Source: Portunus trituberculatus
Lineage: Eukaryota > Arthropoda > Malacostraca > Decapoda > Portunidae
Assembly (NCBI RefSeq): GCF_017591435.1
Contig: NC_059296.1
Location: forward strand, 30,161,369-30,225,368
Direction: 5' to 3'
DNA: 64,000 bases
The notes beneath the pieces were generated by a model, which had not been told where the DNA came from, made no database searches, and saw only the letters and a program-made list of their open reading frames with translations. The position numbers were made by a program, and so were the translations under genes. Position 1 is the first letter of the stretch, and each line of letters opens with the position of its first letter. This document shows, piece after piece, positions 1 to 17,097 of the stretch.

Positions 1-1766
1 ACGCCCGACTTGTATCATATTAATTAATTTATCAGTAAATGTATCCCCAAAAGGTTCGCAATTTTTTTTTCCCAAACGTTATTGAAAATTAAATACAGAT
101 TCCATATTGCTTCGTACAACATGCAAGCATGACAGGGATGGGAGAACAAGTAATTTTGGCGAGATGAACCACAACCAAGTAAAACACGGCGCGCTGCACA
201 CACTGGTGGAGCGCACACGCCACCCGGCACACACACGCCACCAGACCAGGTAAAAGAAACATTAAAAGAAAAAAAAAATAAAGCAGTTCTCATTCAGCGC
301 GGCACAAGATAAAAATCCCATACCATAAAAACAATCGTCAGTCTTGGGGGCATAAATGTTAATTAGAGTGAAATAAAGGGAGCCCTCGCGTTTGAAGCGA
401 CTGTCGACCAGCACCCGAGGGCGGCGGCGAGGGCGAGGGTAAGGGCGAGGACGAGGTGAGGAGGGTGAGGGTAAGGGGCGCCCCAGCCCGACGGGCTGAC
501 GGCCCTACAAAGCCCTTCACTGCCGCACTTTTTTTGGCGTGCCGCTGACAGAAATGAGTACGCAAAAGTTCCCGACGAGCGGCAACAGGAATGTTTTAGA
601 ATGTTTTGTACCGCGATGAATGTTTCCAGAGCACCAACATGCAGGTGACCCTGCCACCAATTAGCGCCAACTTGAGAGGTCGCGTTGTAAAATCAGGCAA
701 AAATTAAACCGCAGTTCTCAGTGACGTCTTTTCATACGGAGCGTCACCAATTTAAACCATGATGAAAAGTTAAAAAGTTTGAGCAACATTAATGGCTGAC
801 ACTCATTGTTTTACATCCTTATCAGCACCGACGGGGTGGCCGAGGTACGACCGCACACAAAATGTCAGTAGTCGGCGTGCCAGGTGTACAACGACATGGA
901 GACTTTCAAGTATTGGCGCATAATTACGTATCTTTTCTCTTTTTTCTCTCTTCCTCTTCTTTTCGTTATTTGACTTCTTATTCTTCCTGGCCTAGTGCAG
1001 CAGAGCAGGGCAATGAAGAGGAAAAGTAGTACTGAGGGACTGTTGATGAAAGTATGTGATAAACTACAAACTGCTTCCAGTAAGCCGATTCTTGAAAAAA
1101 AAGGAAAATACAAAATACAAGACAAGAAAGTCAAAGGAACAATATGCATATATTAAAATCTTGAAAAAATAGGTTTGAAACTGAAATAATGACGGATCTT
1201 GATGGATGTATCCGCTAAACTACAAACTTTCAATAACAAAATAAGTTGAACAAGACGGTCAGCATTATTAACCAAAAGTATACAAGCTTACGTCATAGCA
1301 CAGTTGACACATGCAAGATTTCGCAAAAAGAAGACGTGTACTCCAACATATTTAAGTAAAAATCATCAAGGAAACATAAACGCATTGTACTGATATAATA
1401 GAAGACATGATATATTATTTAACACAATAGAATTTTTCACGCAGCAGAACAACCTTTTAACTTTCAATTCTGACTTCTAACACAACGGAAGACAGCGTGA
1501 GGCAGGAGCATTACTATACTTATCCACCAGTGCTTCAGGCGTGGTCATGAGTGAAATGAGGAACAGTAGCAGGTATGGCGCAGCGCTCTGGAAACCTGAC
1601 CGCCCCACACACACCTGCATGCCCGCCCCTTCCAGCCCTCTTCCTGATCCCCTGGCGACCCCATCTCCCGCTATCCTGCACCACTATCACTTCACCGCCC
1701 CTTCCCGCACCCTCACCCCTCACCTACGCAGATAGACACCCTCCCTCTCACTGACCTTCAGATATA
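1..1766. other. No gene seen
   Basis: Mixed unique DNA, GC-rich at 170-240 and 400-500 (G-rich tract listed separately) and AT-rich at 1100-1450. Short open frames lack recognisable domains. Confidence 0.5.
414..480 (+). repeat. G-rich (GAGGGC/GAGGGT)n tract with G-quadruplex potential
   Basis: Runs of GGG separated by 3-base loops (GGGCGAGGGTAAGGGC and GGGTGAGGGTAAGGGG) occur within about 65 bases. Four or more G-triplets are available on the + strand. Non-coding. Confidence 0.55.
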
Positions 1767-2021
<255 letters not shown>

Positions 2022-2166
2022 AATAAGAATGTTAACAGTCCAGACCAATTAAAACATAAAACTGAGATAGAAAAAAAAAATTGAATATTCAGTATCAGTC
2101 ACTTTTCATGCTTAATTCCTCCAAGCATGTGTTCCTGTAGTGTGTTTCAGTAGCGTGCCTGACAAC

Positions 2167-2380
2167 TTAACCACTTCAGTACTGAGACATATTTTTACCT
2201 TGATTTATTTAGAATGATTAGACGATCTTATTTGCATCAGGAAGGGTCTATGGAAGTGAGAAGATTAATGGTAAGAGCCTTCACTAATCTTAAACCAACA
2301 TATATTTCTAAAACTGTATAAAATCGCCAAAAATAGTAACCAGAATGAATATAAAACACGCCCTGGTACTGAAGAGATAA
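2167..2380 (+). mobile_element. TTAA-flanked MITE, copy 1 (decayed 3' end)
   Basis: The element begins with TTAACCACTTCAGTACTG and ends with the approximate inverse (GGTACTGAAGAGATAA), giving imperfect terminal inverted repeats. It spans 214 bp, the same length as the inverted copy at 50087-50300. Shared internal blocks include ACATTTTTACCTTGA-like and GGAAGGGTCTATGGA. No coding capacity. The TTAA flanks and CCC-starting ends suggest mobilisation by a piggyBac-type transposase, which is inference. Confidence 0.7.
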
Positions 2381-2597
2381 AGAAATTAGACTACTGTACT
2401 ATATTTGCATAAAAAAAATACTATAATACTAAATATGTATACTTTGATACCTCCTTGTCTCCACTCTTTATTAGGACTGTCTGTTTAGAAAGGATATTTT
2501 TAAAACCCACCAGGGAACGATTAGTCTGATTCCCACGGGTATTGGAGATGGTAGAGATGGAAGAAGACATTAGTATAGAGAGAGAGAGAAAACAATA

Positions 2598-2775
2598 GAG
2601 AGAGTCAAAGAGCCACAGAGATGAGCAGATGGGTTTTCAAGGGTGTTTTCCTCTTAGTGACGCAGAATACACGTTACTATATCTTTATGACCATAGAAAC
2701 ACCCTTGAAAATCCCGACACCTTCCACTAAAGCCTGGTAAATGGAGTCGTAATCTTTCGTCACAGTGGATCAAAT
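2598..2775 (+). mobile_element. Dispersed foldback repeat, partial copy with hairpin
   Basis: Contains CACAGAGATGAGCAGATGGG and a long inverted repeat: TTTTCAAGGGTGTTT at about 2634-2648 and its exact complement AAACACCCTTGAAAA at about 2697-2711. The same CACAGAGATGA and TTTTCAAG motifs recur at 6893, 31871 and 47120. No coding capacity. Confidence 0.42.
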
Positions 2776-3146
2776 CTCTTGAATCTGGTAAGTACTCTCC
2801 GCGTTCCTCAGTCATATCCATTACAGGCACGTTTTCCTTCACCTCCTCTGTAAAACCTTCCCTCATGTATTTCTTTCCTTCTCCTGCCGAGTAGATCCAT
2901 CACCAGCAGTCTCCTCCCAACACAATGCTCGTCTCTCCTCTTGACATCATACAGACCACCTTAGTCTTGCTTCCCCAGCTTTGTCCCAACTATGATTTAC
3001 TGTGTTGCGTCTCTGGTGTAGTGATGCCGAAACGCTTTGAAATATAGAACAGAGGCAGATTCATTCAATAACAAGAATAAGAATGAGAGCTGAATTATGT
3101 CACAGTTAAGAAGATAAGCTGAAATTTGTGCTTCTTAGTAAGTTAT

Positions 3147-3147
3147 G

Positions 3148-3182
<35 letters not shown>

Positions 3183-3191
3183 GTAATGATG

Positions 3192-3243
<52 letters not shown>
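3147..3243. repeat. (ATG)n followed by (TG)n
   Basis: The ATG trinucleotide repeat at 3147-3193 passes directly into (TG)n at 3193-3243. Confidence 0.97.
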
Positions 3244-5479
<2,236 letters not shown>

Positions 5480-6330
5480 TAAAGAAAATTTCCCGGGGAC
5501 GGCTCTAAATCATCCGCGCTAAGAAACTCATTTCCCGACGCGTTATGGAGGAAATAAGCCGGCTGTCGTGCGCCCCGCTGCAGAAGTGTGAAGTAGAGAG
5601 CGGGGGCGGCTGCTGGGAGGCAGGGAAGGGGTGAGGGGAAGGCTGTCTGCTCGCCCTAATCCAACACGGAGTTATCAGATGGTCACCCCGGCGGACAGTG
5701 CTCAGAGTTGTGTAGCGAGGCTGGCATATACCAGCCCGGCACGGCAGTAAATAACCACTAATTATATAACTGCTGTTCATCTAGATTACATTTCAATTAA
5801 TTAAAGGTGAGCTTAGTCTTTCTTTGCCTCCCCCTCCGGGCCTGGTCAGCTCGCAGATAAGGACGCGGCCAGCATCCACATCATAATGGCGGGAGGTAAC
5901 GAGAGGCGGCACAATGCTCGCCGCCTCCATACGATACACACACCAACCGGGAGTTGATGTGGGTCGACGCCAAGTTTACCGAGATAAAACACATATTTAT
6001 GCGAGGGCAGCGGCGCGCCAGATACAGCCGACCGCTACAGTCGCCGCATCGCCAAATACGCGGCTGTATCTCGCCACGTTATCTCCCAGTGTTCCTCTTC
6101 CCCAGGGTACGAGGAGGGGCAACGTGGTGCGTCCTGCCCGCAGCAGATGCCTCCAGGTACTGCAGGAAAGGACAGGAAATGCCTCCAGGTATGCACCATT
6201 CACTGGCAGGTAACAAGTGTTGAGGGCTCAGGGCCCTTAACTCCCTGGTGACAACACTGGTGGATCTCTGCACTGCGTCCCGATGGGTACGCGGTGGATC
6301 AGAAAGGCTGATTGCGATAATCATGTATCA
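5480..6330. promoter_or_regulatory. Candidate regulatory block, GC-rich with homeodomain sites
   Basis: Unique GC-rich DNA lies between AT-rich flanks, with TAATTA at 5759-5764, AATTAATTAA at 5795-5804 and a CATATTTAT at 5992-6000. It shares GGGTCGACGCCAAGTT at 5961-5976 with 42196-42211. No convincing gene. Function is inferred from composition and motif density only. Confidence 0.3.
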
Positions 6331-7875
6331 ACGATGAACTTCAACGTATGGCCAGAACCAGATTTGTATAACGAAGAATGTACATAATAAGAGGGTTTCT
6401 TTATTCTAGATACGGGACATTTTTTCCTCAAGAATATAAGAACATGGGGAGTTTCAACAAGCCATCAGACCCACACGTGAGATATTCTGTTTAAAGCGTA
6501 ACTATCTATATTCAGTTATCATCCTTGTATAAATTTATTTGATATTTTGAGCCTCTCCCTTGTCTCGACACAAACATTCTGATTACTGAAAGTATTGAGT
6601 ATATTCCAGACATCTACTTCTAAGAGAATTAATTTCTTCTCAGGATTTTTTTTTTTTTTTTACATCTAATCTTATCATACTCATACTTATCATCTTGGAA
6701 AGTGATGATCACTCCTAGCTGACTAGTGTGATGCCATGTGGTGCAAATTATTCATGATTTAGCCGTCAAAAGAAGAGGTGAGTGAAGTTACGGGTAAGAA
6801 GGAGGCATCTCGATTCACTAGTCAAAACAGGTGAGGTCTGTGAACTTTATTCTTAAACACACCAACTTCTCATAGGGGGTTATTTTAAAATCACAGAGAT
6901 GATCAGTTGGGTTCTTATAAGCTTCTTTCTTTTCTTATTGTCCGTTTACTCTTATGAACTGTCCAGGATTTTGTTCCGCTAAAAAATATAACCAAACTCC
7001 TTTTTAAAATTTCCAAAACTTTGTTCCAGCCAATTGAAAGCAGAGTCATAACATTAAAGATTTTGAGATTACGATTCTGGTTGTCGTAGAGTCTGCAGAC
7101 ATATGTATTAGAGCCAGATTTACACGTTTTTATGCTTTAAATATGACAAAAGCACATGAATTTCAGAAGCACAAACCATATACTAGATCTATCCAACTTC
7201 CTCACACGCCTATCATTTCTATTACCAATTGATGACTTCGACTTCAGCGATAAAGTTCTAATGCGGTTTCAAAGTGTGTAGTCTAGAAATATGCTTGGAG
7301 GTTAAATATTTTTTTACTTTTATAGAACCAATAAAGTGTTACAAGTGTTTTAAGTATTTTTTTTTTTTTTCATTTCCACTGTACTTCACGTTTTAAGATT
7401 CCATCAGGAGAGTCGGCAAAATGAAGAGAACCAACGCATAAAAAACCTGGCATTCTTCCCCCAGTCCTCGATGCCTTGATTACATCACAGACAAATTAGG
7501 TTTATCAGAGTGCTTGAAAACTTTACGGACGAGACAAAATTGCACGTCAGCACACGCAGGAAGGTCACGGCAGAGCTAATCCTCTTTTTCGACACAGCTT
7601 TAAAACACGCCTGACCTTTCACTTGTTGGTGCGTAAAAAGGCTTAGAGGCATCGAAAAGTAAGACAGAGATATTTTTTGTGGTGCATTCTGACTATTGTA
7701 AATTATCATAAGTTACTTTCTCCATTTATTTAGAGTTAACGCACTCGATTTTGGTCACCTGGGAAGTGTTTGTTTTCCATGAGTGATGGAATAAATGACA
7801 CATGTGTGAGAGAAAACAATACGAGGTCATTCATTTACTCAACAACAAAAAAAAAAAATCACACGACGTACTCCC
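6331..7875. other. No gene seen
   Basis: AT-rich unique DNA with T-tracts at about 6646 and 7359 and one decayed dispersed repeat (listed). No supported exon. Confidence 0.5.
6885..7060 (+). mobile_element. Dispersed foldback repeat, decayed copy
   Basis: Contains ATCACAGAGATGATCAGTTG followed by GGTTCTTATAAGC, matching the core motif at 2618 and 47120. The inverted partner arm is poorly preserved. Boundaries are uncertain. Confidence 0.28.
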
Positions 7876-8078
<203 letters not shown>

Positions 8079-8214
8079 CGGCTCTTGACTCTCATATGCA
8101 AGTCTTACCTTTAACTTTAACTTAATTACTTTTCTTTCTTTCTTCCTAATCAATCATTCCCCATACATTACTGAAAGCCCTGCCTACATACCTCTTCTAA
8201 TTTAGTTTCCCTTT

Positions 8215-8660
8215 ACTTTCACTGAATTCTATTGCACTCGGTCTGGCTTATACCATTTTTTTCTCATATGTTTTGTTTATACCTAGATGTTCACCAAACT
8301 CTATTGCAACAAGACCTATCTACACTATTTTGTCTCATTTTTTTGTTCTCTCTACTTAAATATTCACTAAATTCCAATGTGCTTACTTAATCTTCCTACA
8401 AAACTTTCTTCCCCTCATTTTTTTCTCTCTACCTAAACACTCGTCAAATTAACATTGTGCCGTCTTTCCTACACCATTTTATTCTTTTGATTTATTTTTT
8501 TCTACCTGAACGCTGCCCAAACGCTGTTGCTTGCACTCCTACCCACAGTACTTTCTTTGCAACATTTTTACTCTAACTAAACACTCAATAAAATCTGCTG
8601 CTCTTACATTTACCTACATGACTTCATTTTTGTTTCTTCTCTGACAATAACCAAATTATC
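8215..8660. repeat. Degenerate tandem array, about 70-bp unit, six or seven copies
   Basis: The pattern TACCTAAACACTCACCAAAT ... CCTACACNATTTT ... CTCATTTTTTTCTCTC repeats near 8217, 8285, 8355, 8430, 8505, 8575 and partly 8645. Copies are strongly diverged but stay in order. The whole stretch is pyrimidine-rich on the + strand. Confidence 0.6.
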
Positions 8661-9599
8661 TTCCATCCCCGCACACTCGCCAAGTGCGCAGGTGTTCCTC
8701 CCTAAGGATGAGTTGAGTCATCCACTTCGATCCATCAGGTATCAGTCTGATCACCGGTCGTGTCTTATCCAATTATCTACCGATGAACCCACTTCACATT
8801 CCTCCCTCGTGTTTGGCAGACGCCCGCTAAAAGGAACATCAGTCTGAGTAAGTAATGTTGGTGAAATCCTCGACTCGTATCCTGTTGCAGAGGACACTCC
8901 GTTCAAAAGTGTATTCTTAAATGGCTTGTTCTCTCTTTACGATTATTTTGAAAGGTCAGGAGTGATTAGTTCTATGTGTGTTTTTATGCTCTCTGATTAT
9001 AGATAGTCATTGTCAGACTCACTAATGTGATAAAAATGTCCTCGAAATCAGCTTAGTAGCTCCCACCTAAGCCATCTAAAAGACAGTCATGATCAGATGT
9101 CAAAACATTTATGTGGATCGACCTCTTTTACATATTCATTAAGGAAATGAATAACTTTCCTTTCAAGACACCATCTGACGCTATTGTCGTGGCGTCATTA
9201 AATCAATCAGTCAGTCAGTTAAACAACCGGTTTATTTTCTTATCACTTTCATATACCAGTGAAGCAGCCACACATTTTCCGTGTAATCTTCAGAACAGCT
9301 GACTTTCATTCGGTTGCATTCTCTCTTATCAACACTTCCATCGCCCCCTTTTGCTCTAGTGCATGCTCATGATTCATCTTTTATATGTGTGCTGATTTGA
9401 GATGAGGAAATTAAATCTAGTCACGGCTGATTTAATAACCCACTGATTGACCAGTTGAGTAATTGTACTGTGATTCACCAAAATAAAGGAAAATTATGTC
9501 GCTGCTATACTCACAAGTTAAATTCTCACCATCTACGAAAGAAAAATGTAACCATAGAAAATATACCACTACTGTAGTTCGCTGGTCAAATTTTAAACA
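8661..9599. other. No gene seen
   Basis: Unique AT-rich DNA with a short (TCAG)n run near 9205-9220. Nothing else recognised. Confidence 0.5.
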
Positions 9600-10310
9600 A
9601 CAAATGCATAAAAGGCTAAAACTGAGTAATAGATTGATTAATTCTGATAATGCCACGTCAACAACTCAACATTATAACACTGCCGTGGTCATTGATTCAA
9701 ATATTAAAAACTACTACTTTGCCAAACTTAAACCCTCTTCATCACTACACAATACAGATAAAACATGTACACTTCTAGGCTTGAAATGCATAAAAAGGCT
9801 GAAACTGAGAAACAGATTGATTGATTCCGATAAAACCACGGCAACAATTCAACATTATAACACTGCCCTTAGTCACTGATCCAAATATTAAAAACCACCA
9901 CTTTGCCAAACTTAAACCCTCTTCATCACTACATCATACAGATAAAACATGTACCCTTAAAATAACTTAAATCATACATCGCAATAGCCTCTACAGAAGA
10001 TCCTCAGCAGTCTCTTTTTATGCTTCAAATATAAAAAACTACCACTTTGCCAAACTTTAAACCCTCTTTATCACTACATCATATAGACAAAACATGTACT
10101 TCTAGGCTTGAAATAAGTGATAGTAACTTGCTTCATATATATCTCTACAGAAAACAATCAGTAGTCTCTTTATGCTTCAAATATTAAACGCCACCATTTT
10201 GCCAAACTTTAAACCCTCTTCATCACTACACCATATAGATAAAACGTGTACTTCTAAGCTTGAAATAACTCCTCTACAGTAAACCATCAGCAGTCTCTTT
10301 CTATGCAATG
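9600..10310. repeat. Complex tandem array, four units of about 144-183 bp
   Basis: The motif CTTTGCCAAACTTTAAACCC recurs near 9718, 9901, 10045 and 10197, each preceded by CAAATATTAAAAAC-like sequence and followed by CATCACTACA...ACATGTAC. The first two units share a left part (AAATGCATAAAAGGCT near 9602 and 9784). The later units instead carry CTACAGAAGATCCTCAGCAG-like DNA. An open frame at 9496-9879 is a by-product of the repeat. Confidence 0.85.
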
Positions 10311-10483
10311 TGACGATAAGGGGAAGCTTGTGACCACCGTTTTTTTTCAGCTTCAGCAATGGTAATCTTTAACCGTATTGTGAGCCACGGTTTTTCTTTC
10401 GTTCTCAGCCCAAAGCGGAAGGAAAGAGACGAGCCACAGAGATTTTTTTTTTTCTGTGTGAAGGAATATACTTGTTATGATAT

Positions 10484-10487
<4 letters not shown>

Positions 10488-10565
<78 letters not shown>

Positions 10566-10705
10566 CTTTTTTTTCTTCTTTTCATTTTTTTCTTTATCAT
10601 CTTTTCTTCTTCTTATTCCTCTTCATCTTCTTCTTCTTCTTCTTCTTCTTCTTCTTCTTCTTCTTCTTCTTCTTCTTCTTCTTCTTCTTCTTTTTCTTCT
10701 TCTTC
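10488..10705. repeat. (TC)n then (TTC)n microsatellites
   Basis: TC at 10488-10560, a T-rich spacer, then TTC at 10604-10705. Confidence 0.96.
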
Positions 10706-10792
10706 ACAATGTTACTGTATGTGTTTTTGTGCATGATTTAGATAATAAAATAAACCTTTAAGAATAAACAAAGTAAATGATTCACATAACGA

Positions 10793-10793
<1 letters not shown>

Positions 10794-10842
<49 letters not shown>
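10794..10842. repeat. (CA)n at 5' edge of SINE
   Basis: A pure CA tract directly abutting the truncated tRNA-like head of the SINE at 10843. Confidence 0.97.
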
Positions 10843-10845
<3 letters not shown>

Positions 10846-11119
10846 GGTTAGAGCGCTGGCTTCACAAGCCAGATGACCGGGGTTCGATTCCCCGGCCGGG
10901 TGGAGATATTTGGGTGTGTCTCCTTTCACGTGTAGCCCCTGTTCACCTAGCAGTGAGTAGGTACGGGATGTAAATCGAGGAGTTGTGACCTTGTTGTCCC
11001 GCTGTGTGGTGTGTGCCTGGTCTCAGGCCTATCCGAAGATCGGAAATAATGAGCTCTGAGCTCGTTCCGTAGGGTAACGTCTGGCTATCTCGTCAGAGAC
11101 TGCACCAGATCAAACAGTG

Positions 11120-11124
<5 letters not shown>
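10843..11124 (+). mobile_element. tRNA-derived SINE, 5'-truncated copy
   Basis: The tRNA-like head has a closed anticodon arm (CTGGC/GCCAG around the loop TTCACAA, anticodon CAC) and an intact B box (GGTTCGATTCC). The first half of the A box is missing and replaced by CA repeat. A body of about 220 bp follows and is nearly identical to the reverse-oriented copy at 19551-19852. The 3' end reads CAAACAGTGAAACA and runs straight into (CA)n at 11121-11200. A (CA)n tract also abuts the 5' end. This is not a functional tRNA gene, because the 5' acceptor strand is absent. I cannot assign a named SINE family. Confidence 0.8.

Positions 11125-11200
<76 letters not shown>
11121..11200. repeat. (CA)n tail of SINE
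   Basis: A pure CA tract continuing from the GTGAAACA end of the SINE. Confidence 0.97.
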
Positions 11201-11201
<1 letters not shown>

Positions 11202-12227
11202 CGAGACACTCCAAATACCAAATCACTCATCGTAACTCTTCATTGTCTCCGAAAAACACGAAATTCCGAAACCTCCTCTTGCTCTCCCGGTCTTCCCTTC
11301 TCCTCCTCGTTTTCCTGGTCCTCCCTCCTCCTCCTCCTCCTTCTTCTCCTCCTCTTCCTCCTCCTCTCCCAGCCCACCACTTGCCCCTCTCTGACATTTC
11401 GAGCAATAAACTACAGCCTCTTTGTTCCCACTCGGGCACTGCATAAATATATATCGTGACAGATATATATTTTTCAACACATTTTTTCCCTCCCCCTTTT
11501 GGCTTTGTCTCCTGCAGCCTTTGTTTCGCTCCCATGCAGGACGTCCCTCAAAAATATTCCCTCTTGAGGCTGGAGATGCACCAGTACCTTTGTTCATTGC
11601 TCTCTTCTCCTTTCCTCCTAGTCTCATCCCCTCGCGTGCCTGAAATGTGGTGAGTGCGTATCTTGAAATGTTTGGAACTTTCATAGCGGGTAAATTTATG
11701 GGCAACAGGGATGATTTGTAAGCCTCTCGTGGGTGTGTGTGTTTTTTTCTTTTCTTGTTGCTGATGTAGAGTACTTGTTATTCTATAACCAGAATCCTGA
11801 AATTACACTGGAAAACCCCTATAACTTCCTCTAAATTAGGCTGAATTTGGATGAAACGTGAAATGTTAAGATATAATTAGAATCATAAAAACACACCTAA
11901 AAACAACGGTAATTTCCACTCCAGCGCGTGAACAGTAGATGTGAGACGCGGCATTGTTAAAGAATAGGGTTCCTGGCTTACATCTCCACTCCAGTGTCTA
12001 GTGAACATTTGTAGTCGTAGTTCGTGGGAGGTTGGTGTTGGTGCAAGAAGTGACAGGGACGCGCTGCGGTCAGGTTCCCTTCATTGGACAACAATAATTC
12101 AGTGTTTGGGAGAGAGCGTGAGGTGAGAGGAGAAATGAGAGGTTAAGACACCGATGACAAGAGTAATGATTGGATCACCGAGATAAGACGGAATGAAAGA
12201 TAAAACGCGGGAGACAACGAGAGTGTC
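11201..12227. other. No gene seen
   Basis: A pyrimidine-rich stretch (CTC/CCT) spans 11270-11390, followed by unique sequence. The 160-codon minus frame here is Glu/Gly-rich because of that stretch. Confidence 0.5.
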
Positions 12228-12237
12228 ATATATATAT

Positions 12238-12319
<82 letters not shown>

Positions 12320-12321
12320 AG

Positions 12322-12373
<52 letters not shown>
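12228..12373. repeat. (TA)n(TG)n facing (CA)n: microsatellite hairpin
   Basis: TG at 12240-12317 and CA at 12325-12373 are complementary and separated by TACAGTATA, which is itself partly self-complementary. The block can fold into one long hairpin. Confidence 0.93.
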
Positions 12374-12377
<4 letters not shown>

Positions 12378-12689
12378 GACACATACGCACACTAGGAACA
12401 CAATAAAATCAGGTATACAAGTGCTATAAAATCAATAAGACATTAATTCTCACGTATGTTTATAGAATCTTTCCTCAATCACAGATAGACAGACCTAAAA
12501 ATCTAAGACGTCCTAGGTTTTCTAAGCAGACCATCAGCAGAACAGAGAGCCCAAGACAGCGGAAGATCCCTAAGCAGCGTGGAAGCGAGCGTGTTACATC
12601 ACTCGACCACTGACCGAGAGCATACCCGCGGAGGCCTCGAGTTTAACACTTGGGCGCAGTAACAAATGGTGTACGGGCAACTCAATATT

Positions 12690-12900
12690 CAGCGGAGGGA
12701 ACCGAGTAGGTTGTAAGAGTCGTTCTCACTGATGTTCCTACGAGGCGCGGGAGCAGTTGCCGCATTCTGATAGGCTCGTTACGCTGCCGTGGAACAAGGA
12801 GACACTAATCCCTTAATGAGGCTCAGTTTTCAAGGATAATTAAGCTCCCTCGCATTCGTTCCTTCGGCCAGCCCGCCACAGGTGAGGGGAGGTTAGGCGA
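12690..12900. promoter_or_regulatory. Candidate regulatory block with bicoid/otd-type and TAAT sites
   Basis: TAATCC at 12806-12811, TAATGA at 12814-12819 and GATAATTAAG at about 12835-12844 cluster in non-repetitive sequence. No conservation data are available to me. Confidence 0.27.
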
Positions 12901-13045
12901 GCAAGGTGTTTACTACTGTTGTTGCTGATTTGTAATGGACAGATAGCTTGTGTAAAACGTGCCTAGGAAAACATGGTGGGAATATGAGTTGTAATGGTGA
13001 AAGCTGCGTAGATGAGACGTAAAGATGTTAGTGGTAAGTATATAG

Positions 13046-13495
<450 letters not shown>

Positions 13496-13993
13496 TTTAT
13501 CAATGCACATACCTGACTTAACTTCCATCAGTCTAAACACAAGAGCGCTTCACTAATTAAGAAATAAACACGACTCATCTTAACAAACACCCACCCATTG
13601 CTCCTATTAACTACCCTCATCTCTGGGACACACGAGAAGAGACACTCCCACAACACGTATCATTGAGTACATTACCTCTACCTACTCTATACCGTCTCCT
13701 TGAACCCCCACAAGCGCCTGTACTAAGTTTCAAGGCGCTGCTCCCAATAATCAATAGTTAGTACTTGGGGAATTTGGCTTCTCTTCGCTGCGAGGGGTAG
13801 AGGCTGAGGGTGAGAGGGGGTAATGACAACCTTGGTGGATACACATACAGACGTTCGTATATACTCTTAGGAATCTTCGTGGGATTCTACGCGGCCGCCG
13901 GGAACGACTGATAAAGACGAAACGTTTAATAGGAACCGCTTAAGGTTATAAAAATAACGATAAAAACAAAAAGAAATAAAAAAATAATGATAA

Positions 13994-15325
<1,332 letters not shown>

Positions 15326-15530
15326 AGGTTTTAGTTGCGGAGTTTTTGAGTGCATAGCGAGTATTCCCAGAGACACCTTCTTTGTTGGTAAATTGGTGTC
15401 GAAAGATGGTGGGCTCGAGTCTGTCACACGGTAATTTCTCGGTGGGAGAGGTAGCATTCTGTCGTAACTAAATCCAGTGCCATGATCTCTTTGTTGGGCC
15501 GCCATGGCAACATCTTAACCCCGTCCCCCA

Positions 15531-15531
<1 letters not shown>

Positions 15532-15582
<51 letters not shown>

Positions 15583-15628
15583 ACACACACGCACACACAC
15601 ATATCACTGTTTGCCTTCCCGCCTCATA

Positions 15629-15678
<50 letters not shown>
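15532..15678. repeat. (CA)n and (TC)n microsatellites
   Basis: CA at 15532-15601 with a few interruptions, a 30-base spacer, TC at 15632-15678. Confidence 0.96.
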
Positions 15679-16833
<1,155 letters not shown>

Positions 16834-17097
16834 ACAAGAAGTCTGCTCGTGCCAATTATAAGCCTTTAGTATCTCAATTAGCGGAATGCTGCTGATAAAA
16901 TAATGTGACAATAATAAAATCTTGACCTTATGAATAAATGTCACCAGAATAAGCCCGACACTAAATATTTCCACACCAATGTTTGAGATGTTTCAGTATA
17001 TGTTACTCATGTATTATAGCTACGATGCGTTCAAGTGCTTCCTTCACCTCTTCATGTGTCCTGCCGTGCAATATTTACCGGCACACACTGAGTCCTG

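Noticed and set aside
9496..9879. 127-codon frame with internal similarity
   Set aside because: The similarity comes from the tandem DNA repeat at 9600-10310.
10843..10905. tRNA-Val gene
   Set aside because: The 5' acceptor strand and half of the A box are missing, and the sequence continues into a SINE body shared with 19551-19852.
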